In this document: positions 23,337 through 31,299 of the stretch, one piece after another
Layout of the letters: each line of letters starts with the position of its first letter
How positions within the stretch are numbered: the first letter of the stretch is position 1
Source of the DNA: Protostelium mycophagum
Taxonomy: Eukaryota > Evosea > Variosea > Protosteliida > Protosteliaceae
Direction: 5' to 3'
DNA length: 31,299 nucleotides
Assembly: GCA_002081555.1 (NCBI GenBank)
Contig: MZNV01000597.1
Coordinates: forward strand, 1 to 31,299
Program-made: the position numbers and the translations under genes
The notes under the pieces: generated by a model
The model's input: the letters and a program-made list of their open reading frames with translations, nothing else
The model's database searches: none
What the model was told of the DNA's origin: nothing

Positions 23337-26300
23337 TTATTCCCGAAGATTGTTAAAGTCGTTGACACAGATTGTGGAGTCAAAAGGACAAATAAGACTT
23401 CCAGAATCCTGTACACTCGCACCAGATTTCTGAAGGAAACAAATGCCCTGCAAACACTGCCAGGTCTCACCGATGGGTGCTTCCAAATATCGAAAATCTT
23501 GCTGGTAGCCAGAGAAATAAGGTGTGTTGAGATTAAGAAGATCGGGGTTGCTGAGGACATCTTGGACTACGGCATAATTGATCGGAAAGTGTGGTGATGG
23601 GGCGAGTATGGATTGTTCTTGTCTCATTCCGTCTCCAAAACCAGGACCGATGATTGTTGTGATAAACGTCCCGTACAAGGTGTCTTGATTATAAATGTAT
23701 GATGTGGACATGACCCAGGAGAAGTTAGGTGCCCAACCAGCAAACAGTGATGGTGTTTGTCCCGGGTCTGTTGGGACCAGGGATTGCGTGGTTTGTAACA
23801 GGCCCATATCTGAGACGGTTCTGGTCACCGATTGAAACAGTGGTGAAGAGAGAGAATACCGCACCAAGACGAGTGTCGGATCTGGAGATAATACAGACAA
23901 GGTATGGATCACCGCTGGGTCGGTACTGTCTTGAGGTAGCTGGGGGAAAACCGAAGGAGATATCGCGTTAGCTTGCAAGGACAGAAGAGTCATGGTGAGT
24001 GGGCTAGATTGTTTGAATCCGTCCACAAAGGCGTTGAGGGAAGCTGCCAATCCCAAGTATTGAGAGTAAAGAGGTTCCGGTATGAAAGTTCCAAGCCGTG
24101 TGACCGCCGACATAAATGTATTGACCTCCGCTGCGAAAGGTGTGATGAAATCTACCACCTGATCGGTTTCAGAATCACAATTTGGATGACCAAACGGTGC
24201 ATAAGACTACATTTTTGGCGGTTTTCGTACCAAGCAGAAGTTTTTCGATTTGATCGGTTTAATGGTTCACCTCTTGGACAGTCTGAAGAGCTGGCCCACC
24301 CTGGGGATTAAAAGAATACAGTATTGCTCCACCATTACAGAAGGAACCCACAATGGAAGGTAGATCTAGCCCCGGTATTTCTATGAATAAATATGGCAGC
24401 GATATTGTTGGGAGCGTGAGTGATATTTGAGGAGTGACTGATAAGTGTACATCGATCTCCGGAAATATGACGTATAACTTTGATCGGTACGTCAAGCTGG
24501 GCACGGGGAGAAGCTCTAGTATATTGCCGGAGATAACACCTTCATTCTGCTCAAATGTCAAATTTAAATAAGGATGTTGGGCCTGCTAAAATATTGATGA
24601 TATAGATTGATAGTTGTGCGGCGTTCTAATATCTTTGACTTTGCCGAAATGTTTTTCTGCAGCATAGTAGACACCAAACTTTATATATTGATATATTTAT
24701 AATGATATCAATGTATAAAATTTGTACTCACGAATACTTCGCTAAACTCCCAATATATCCATTTCACTGGGCTCGAAGATATACGAAGTGGGAGTGCACC
24801 CAAAGGTATCTGTCCAGCCAACCCATCAGACCCAGAGGTCAAAGATGTGGACAGATCATCTGATGAAGGAAGGAAGTTCTGGGTGATAGAGTCCTTATCT
24901 GCACAAGATAAACAAATATTTTTGTGCCGTCGACTTACTGAGGTGGAGCACGATGGGTATGGTAAAGAGACGTCTGAGGATCATATTGACTGTCATCACT
25001 GTGGTATCAACTGCAACATTCAACACAGAGACTCGCTTTTTGATGTGAAAATGACTCACTCGGGGGAGAGACAGTCTTTGCAGCAGGTTTGGAAAATGAG
25101 GAGATGATGTGCTCCAGCACTTTGGAGATTGCATATATGATTCCTTCTACTGGAGCAGCAAAGTCGATTCCGACTTTGACTTGGAGATCTGGCTTGCTGA
25201 TGATCGTATTCAAAACCTCAAGATAATTAGATTTATGCAGGATGATGTATGAAAGGAACGCTCACCTTGTCCATATTGGCGGGTTGTAGAGCATTAATCT
25301 GGCTCGTCAGAGGACTACCAAAATTATAGATGAGCTCTTGTGTGGTGAGGAGGTTAGCTATGGCGGAGGTGATGTATCCTAGATTCACGGGGTTCACCGT
25401 GAGTACTACTAATTTCCTCTGAACAGATAGAGGGGTACTGAAGGGTATCATATTGATGGGAAACGTGACTCTCACAGAGACCACCACAGTCACGGGGGAT
25501 GTCTTTGGAATAAACGAGAAGATGAGATTTGGTAGATTGAGGTCCCCGCTCAACACCACATAATCCACGTTCGGTTGTAGAGGAGCTCCGGTGCTGTTAA
25601 AAGTCAAGACCCATTGCACGGCCGTAATGAGCGATTCAGGCACGATGTTCTTCGGTAGATTCAATTTTGATAAAGGAAGGCTGTTCCCCGCCCCTATCGC
25701 AGCTGCGGCAAGGGGGAAGACCACACCCGGGTCTATATTTGGAATATTCTGTCCTGGTAGGATGGGTGTGCTGAAGACGAAGAGCTGATCAAGGAGAGAA
25801 TTGGCTAACGTGTTCGGGTCTACGTTGTTGATGGTGTAGGAAGGTCCTTGTATGGGGATCGGTTGTGAAGGAAATCCGAATTGGGGTGGAAGGGAGAGTG
25901 TGACCGCTGCGACGATTGTCGCGATGGTGGGTTGGCTTTGGGGGTAGGTGAAGGTGATGGACACTTGTGGTGAGTTCATGCTTCCTGATACCACCAGATA
26001 ATCTATGCCCTCTGTCATCGATGGAATCTGGAACGATCAGGTCACGACCTCATCCATCGTCTGACTCACCATCCATCTGATCACAGAATTACCGGGGAAG
26101 TTGAGAGAAGGCAAGGAGGGGGTAGAGGTGGGCAGGACTTGTCCCAGAGAAGGTAGATTTGCACCGAGACGAATGACGTCACCGGGATTGACCGAATTGG
26201 AGATCGGCCATGTGAACCTGACGAGTCTCTTTACGTAATTGGTCCAGAAAGAATTGTCGACGGCTCTGATGCGGAATGTTCCGGGAATGGGGAGGGTCAC

Positions 26301-29300
26301 GGTCTGGCTGGGTATCGGAAAGATGGCGGGAAAGTCGAGTCGAACTCGGCACTCCGCTCTCAGATATGTGTCCGCTAGTTTTGGCGGGAAACTGATCTTT
26401 ACCAGTTGCTCGATGAGACTACCCTCCATCACGAAATAATCCACACCTTGGACGAGTTCGGTGTTGTTTTGGGCAAAGAAGAAATGCCACACGTTGCTGG
26501 CCCCAACCAGAGGGAAATTGAGTGCGGGTGGGGAGGAGAGCGGTGTAGATGTTGGAAGGGGGGAGGGAGTGAAGGAAGAGAGCTTGTTGAGTGCGGACGG
26601 GAGGGGATTATTGAAAAGCGGTGTGCCTGACTTTGGTAATATATTTACGAAAGGAAGGAGGTCCCCAGCATCGTAGTATTGTCGAAGTGGAAATGACAAG
26701 GCAGAGAGCTTCTGTACGAGTTGTGTGGCGAGATTCAGGATGTCTGTTTGGGCGAGACTGATAGGAATCGGTGGAGTTACATTGTAAGCTCCAGAAGATA
26801 ATCCAAACCTACGGAAATCAGTCAAAAAGAATCGGATTTTTAAAACACTCACCGGGGAGGCAGGTTAAATCTCAGAACCGGTTGTATCGTGATGTTCTTG
26901 GCTGTTGTAGACGGTGGAAACACTAAATCGACGGCAGAAGACTGAATGCCATTCGTAGATTGGAAATCCCTTCCTTCCAGTAACTCTCCATTATCTCCCC
27001 TCAGAATCCACTTTACAATGATGTAGTCTTGCAAATTGATGGAGTCGATGAGAGATATTATTGTGAAGCCGGGGGAGAGTATGGAGAATGACAGAGGTAA
27101 TCCGGGCATGATGTTATTGGTATTTTCTGGTTGCACAATCTGGAAATGGGATAGCAGTTTAAGGGGATCTTGAGCCGGTATATTCAGTTTGAAGGGGTCT
27201 CCTACGGGGATCCATTGAGTGCCGTAACCAAGGGAGGAGGGAAGTGAAATCAGAGGCTGTACAGTCACGTTGAATGCCTTGGATAAATTGTACGGGAAAG
27301 ACAGAGCCAGATTCTGTTCTCCTAGACCGCCTCTTGGAATCTCAAAGTCTCGGCCTGGGACCATAGGAACCTCCGTCTGTTGTGTGTTGTAGACGGTCGT
27401 GTTTTGGACTCGGGTTACGTTGACTGTTTGAATGACCTGAGAGACCTTCCACTGTATGAGAAGCTCGATGTTGGACGGTATGATGCTGGATAACGCTTGG
27501 CGAATGGTGTTAACCCCTGGAGGGGTTACCAAAAAATTGACAGGTGTCAGGCGGTCAAAGTAGGATATGTCAGGAAGGGTGTACACGACATTGTTGGACA
27601 GAAACTTCTGTGTCACGCTCTGAACGTCTGTGGGGATCACCTCAAAGTTGGAGGGGGGCAGAGGGACGGCATTCGTCTTCACTGGAGATGGTTGAGGTAG
27701 ATGGAAGGAGACGTACGGCGTCACTGTCACTTGTCTTGTCCCGTTGGCCTGCACGAACGATAGCACCAATATGGGTGAAGTGAGGGATCCCTCTACAACG
27801 ATGTAGTCCTCTCCGATTTGAAGGTCCTGTCCTTGAGACGTGATCTTCCACCCGATCTTGATAACCCCCGTGTCAGGGAAGCTGGGTAAACCATTGGTGC
27901 CTCTCGGAAAGATTGAAGGTAGACCCGGTAGGGTGAGTGGCGCGGCCGAGCCAGCTGAGGGTGTTGCCACGCTGAAGAGAAGGTTTCGGCCTGCTGGAGC
28001 CTGTCCAGACAGGACGTCAGGTGCGGTAGTGCGGCACCACTGAGAAGCTAATTTCGCGTTGAGTTCGGGGTCCACCGGTTCAATCTGAATAGAGATTGGT
28101 TTTCCCAGTGGAAAATAAAATGGCTCTTGTCCAAAGGACTGGGGTAGAACAAATGAAACCAGCGCTTGTACAATGACGGTGACGTTTTCGTTTCCGGGAA
28201 TGGTGACCATGGTGAACGTCTTGGAACTCAACCCTCCTGAGATTATTTGATAGTTTACATCCTTTGTCACGTTGTGTTTGGTATCGTTGGAAGTTATCTA
28301 CCGAATCTCAATTTTATTTCGCCAATGAATATTTATATGAATATATATTTAATTCAGCTTACCTTCCAAATCACGTCTACAAAAGTGGAGAAGGGAAATG
28401 ATATTGTGGGGATACCAGGAATCGATTGGGGCAACTGCGTCAGCGATTCAGGCACAATGGCTTGAAATAGTAAAGGAGATCCTGTGAAACCTGTGTCTGT
28501 TGAGCGAACTGAACACATATTGGCTCGAAAATAATATGTATACCTGAAGGGATATTGAAGTTGGGTGGAATGATTGTGCAGAGACGGTTGGCGTATTCGA
28601 TGAGATAATTCTGATCTGTCATGAAGGGGATTTTGAAGGTTCCCAAGGTGATCTCTGTTGGATCTACGGCAAAAGCTGCTGGCAGGAACCACGTCAGAAT
28701 GGACTTCACCAGCACATCGTCTGTCGGTTGAGACGGAAAGCTGATGGATACTAAGGGCTCGTCTACATCTCCATCTACAATGTTGTAATCTTGTCCGGTG
28801 ACGAGTTCAGTTCCGTTGGTATAGCTGATCACCCATGAAACTCGGGCGAAACTCTGTCCGTGAGGAAAATTGAGAAGGGACGCGACGGGAAATCCCATGG
28901 GAAGACTTGAATTGCCGGCGGGTATCAAAGTCTTAAAGACGTATGGTGTCCCGGGTCCTGCAGGCATGACCTGAGCTGGAGGGACGAAGGAGCAGGTTTT
29001 ATCGGCGAGCCACTGAGGGATGTTGGAGAAGGGGGAGATGTTGAACAGTATAGGAGGGAGGGGTACCACCCCGGTGTCGACACCGTACACTGGAGGGAGG
29101 AAGAATTGTATTATGGGTGTGATCTGTACTGCCTGTGTGTAATTCTTTCCGGTGAATGTGAGAGAGCAGAGGAGGTCATCCAGTGTACCGTTTATAACCT
29201 GAACATGTCAACCTAGATCATGTATATTCATTATAATATAATGTAATAGGAAATCCACCTTGTAAGAGAGAGAATCGTTGTTTGGGGAAGAGATAAGCCA

Positions 29301-31021
29301 CCTTATACTGGAAAAAGCAGACGCGGGAAACACGGGATTGGGTAGACCCATAATCGCTGAGGGAAGTTTATCACCACCTTGCGGTACCAGAGCCGTCAGC
29401 TTCAAGGCTTGATTCGGAGACAATGTCGTGTTGCGGTCGTAGATGGGCGTCACGATGGAGACAAGCTTTTTGATCATATCGTATTTGACGTCTTCTGCTG
29501 TGTAAGGACTCAACGGTATCTCCACTCGGGGACCGAGGGGTACGGGCCGGTTGGTGAGGGCGTGGCTCAGAGGGAGATGAAAAGCCACATTGGCCTGTAC
29601 GTAAATAGAAGTCTGGTTGTGGCCAGGCGGTAGATGGAAAGAGAAATCGGGTAGATCTATACTTCCTCCCAAGGCGTGATAATCCTTCTCTGGAATTAAT
29701 TCGGTGCCGTTGATGGAGGTGATGTTCCACCGTATCGTTGTAAGTCCAGTGGTAGGGAAAATCGAGGTGGGAAGGCCCGGTACGGATGTGGGGAGAACGG
29801 CCCCAGGCAGAGGCAGCAAGGCACCAAGTGTTATCGGTCGGCCGGGACGTTGAATCTCCCCCAAAAGAGGCCTTAACAAAGCGCAGGTCTGTGCGGCCAC
29901 CATGCTCCTCAAATGATCGTTCGTGATGGAGAATAATTTCACATCAAAAGCGTTTCCTAAAGGTTCCATCGTCGAATTGATCCCAAAAATGGTCGGAAGG
30001 TGGAATTGTACCCAGGCTTGTACGAGGTAATCCGTCCTTCCTGTCCCGTTGTAGTCTGGGGTGGGGAAAGATATGCTGATCAAGGGGCCGTTCACACTGC
30101 CGGAAGTGACGAAAAAGTCCTTGCCTTCTTCCAGCACCTGTTGTTGGCTTTCTACCGTCCAATAAACATTTACTGCAGCAGTAGAAGGAAAAGGTATGGA
30201 ATCGAGCAGATAGGTTACCGTCTGCGGTAGAGGTTGTCCGGGTACGGGTAAGAGCACAGCAAAAGGGACGGGGGTGCCCGGCACGACGAGGTCTCTTAAA
30301 AGGGGTGAAATGAGGGTGGAAAATGCCTGGATGAGTCTGGACTTTGTTCGTGTGGGATCACTGGGTAGAATGTCGAAGAAGATCGGAGGGAAAAGGTTCG
30401 GCTCTGAGTTCGTGCTCATCTCATAGGGTACGAAGAATGTAACTTTCGGCACAAGTTTGACGCGTCGGGCCATGGGCGGGAAAACGATCTGCATCTCTTC
30501 CGAGCTCAATCCTCCATTTAAAATGCATTGAGAGAAATCAAGGAGATTTTTGGAAGGAAATGAGTCTGGATAATCGAAATCAGGTGGGGTGACCACCGCC
30601 GCCAATAAGTCTAAAGTGGATCCAGCCGTTGAACCCTGAATCAAGATACACAGACCTGGAAGGAGTCAGTCATTCATCCGTTGAATCAATGTCACCCACA
30701 GAGCACCAATACATGCCGGCTGAGTGCCATCTGTGGTTTTGAAAATGAAGATTCCGTTCTTGTGGTTGATGATGTCGCAGACAGAATCTTCAACTTGAAT
30801 TGTGGGTGCTCCAGGAAAATAAATCTGTCTGCCAGCCTCCAACCCAAAAAAACCCTCACCAACACAACTGAGGCTGGTCGATGTGCGATGCTGGCCTGAA
30901 GATATCGATGTTGACCCAGTCATGCACAGAAATGCATGTGTTTACAAAAAAACCAATCAAATTGGGTCACAAGTCCACCTAAACAACAGCAGAATAAAAG
31001 ATAAGAAGCGTTCATAGACAT
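23337..31021 (-). CDS. Giant secreted repeat protein B (about 12 repeats)
   Basis: Thirteen exons: 31021-30979, 30895-30707, 30655-29259, 29196-28544, 28496-28363, 28297-26853, 26808-26070, 26027-25266, 25216-25060, 25010-24939, 24898-24732, 24582-24271 and 24158-23337; about 2280-2300 aa. Exon 1 encodes the signal peptide MSMNASYLLFCCCLGQ, interrupted by an intron near the same point as in giant A. A short unique N-terminal part (SVCDIINHKNGIFIF) precedes about 12 family repeats with landmarks GKDFFVTSG, EKDYHALGG, GQDYNIVDG, GEDYIVVEG, GVDYFVMEG, GIDYLVVSG and NVDYVVLSG. The C-terminal module matches giant A: DLQVKVGIDFAAPVEGIIYA against DYTVRAGIDVTAPLNNFIAL, a 72-nt mini-exon (RRLFTIPIVLHL), and LDLPSIVGSF. 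All junctions are in phase except inside exon 4: the frame changes near 29150-29165, so there is either a small frameshift or an unmodelled intron (about 29186-29129). The exon 2/3 junction is tentative. Confidence 0.8.
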
Positions 31022-31118
31022 CGCAGAGTAACAGCATCCTTCGGGTGCCGATCACATATATAGTCTATCTCCACAGTCGTTAAATCATTCCGTTGTAGTG
31101 TAGTAGATCAAATAAAAT
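31022..31118. promoter_or_regulatory. Upstream region of giant B
   Basis: Sequence directly upstream of the signal-peptide ATG, so it should hold the promoter of giant B. No recognisable box is evident. Confidence 0.35.
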
Positions 31119-31175
31119 ACGGAATAATTTATTTGACCTGCGGAGCTTTCGCCCGCACCAGTCAAATTAATTACG
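31119..31175. repeat. Imperfect hairpin (inverted repeat)
   Basis: Arms at about 31119-31146 and 31150-31175 (AATTTATTTGAC...TGCGG against CCGCA...GTCAAATTAATT) pair around a short loop. It could be a cruciform, a small element or a structured RNA. No tRNA or snRNA consensus is recognised. Confidence 0.5.
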
Positions 31176-31299
31176 ATTGTAAAACGACGCGTTCCGACAC
31201 ATCGAAAGCAGATTGCGGACGAGCACCACCACCACAGGAGAGGAGGCAACATCCTCCTTCCTCATTTTGAGGAAGATGACTGATGCCAGAGTACTGGGA
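31176..31299. other. Unassigned window end
   Basis: No open frame long enough to support. It includes a purine-rich stretch and a short self-complementary tcctccttcctcattttgag segment. A neighbouring gene may begin beyond the edge. Confidence 0.3.

Noticed and set aside
26028-26051. An 18-21-nt ultra-short intron (GTCGTGACCTGATCGTTCCAG on the minus strand) in giant B
   Set aside because: A better donor, GTGAGT, lies just upstream and gives a normal 43-nt intron, 26069-26028, in the correct phase.
26380-26396. E2F-like box ttttggcgggaaac
   Set aside because: It lies inside a coding exon of giant B. It also shows that such a box can occur by chance, which tempers the RNR2 promoter claim.
15500-28300. 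Assignment of the repeat to Calx-beta domains
   Set aside because: Only the G-x-DY...G core is similar. The acidic calcium-binding ends are missing and the unit is longer, so it is left unassigned.
31119-31175. tRNA gene
   Set aside because: There is no cloverleaf, anticodon loop or T-loop consensus, only one long hairpin.

Overview
The window is nuclear DNA of a eukaryote with a compact, intron-rich genome. Genes on both strands are cut by many short GT-AG introns (mostly about 35-110 nt). Gene spacing is tight, with divergent pairs sharing promoters of about 110-210 bp and convergent pairs ending 60-125 bp apart. Reading through the splice sites gives phase-consistent models for almost every gene. 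The gene set (bifunctional lysine-degrading LKR/SDH, an EF-hand MscS channel of the kind known from fungi, a class I ribonucleotide reductase R2 with E2F-like promoter boxes, and a small conserved IANW-type protein) fits a unicellular opisthokont, such as an early-diverging zoosporic fungus or relative, or another protist. I cannot place it more precisely.

Left part (1-8106, AT-rich): the 3' part of an unrecognised helical gene (39-1564, +); AASS, lysine-ketoglutarate reductase/saccharopine dehydrogenase (5169-1688, -, 16 exons, 927 codons); and, divergent from it, a 17-exon MscS-like mechanosensitive channel with an EF-hand (5376-8106, +). A 24-bp repeat at its 3' end triplicates the stop codon. 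Middle (8198-9903): RNR2 (9282-8198, -), divergent from a small, probably mitochondrial protein gene (9472-9903, +), with two E2F-type boxes in the shared promoter.

9904-13183 is gene-poor. It holds direct and inverted repeats, low-complexity 21-bp repeats, a TTAA-flanked terminal-inverted-repeat element (about 11503-12211) carrying a duplicated C2H2 zinc-finger segment, and diverged palindromic repeats.

Right part (13184-31021, higher GC) is the exciting section: three paralogous secreted-protein genes. A short one (15312-13184, -, 606 aa) lies head-to-head with a giant one (15420-23274, +, 2434 aa), which lies tail-to-tail with a second giant (31021-23337, -, about 2280-2300 aa). All begin with a signal peptide. 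The giants carry about 12 copies of a 120-150-residue repeat that I cannot assign to a known family, and the short one carries one copy. All end in a related C-terminal module. Introns recur at the same places in the repeat, and one repeat carries a mucin-like Thr/Ser tandem insert. This looks like a lineage-specific extracellular, adhesion or matrix protein family.
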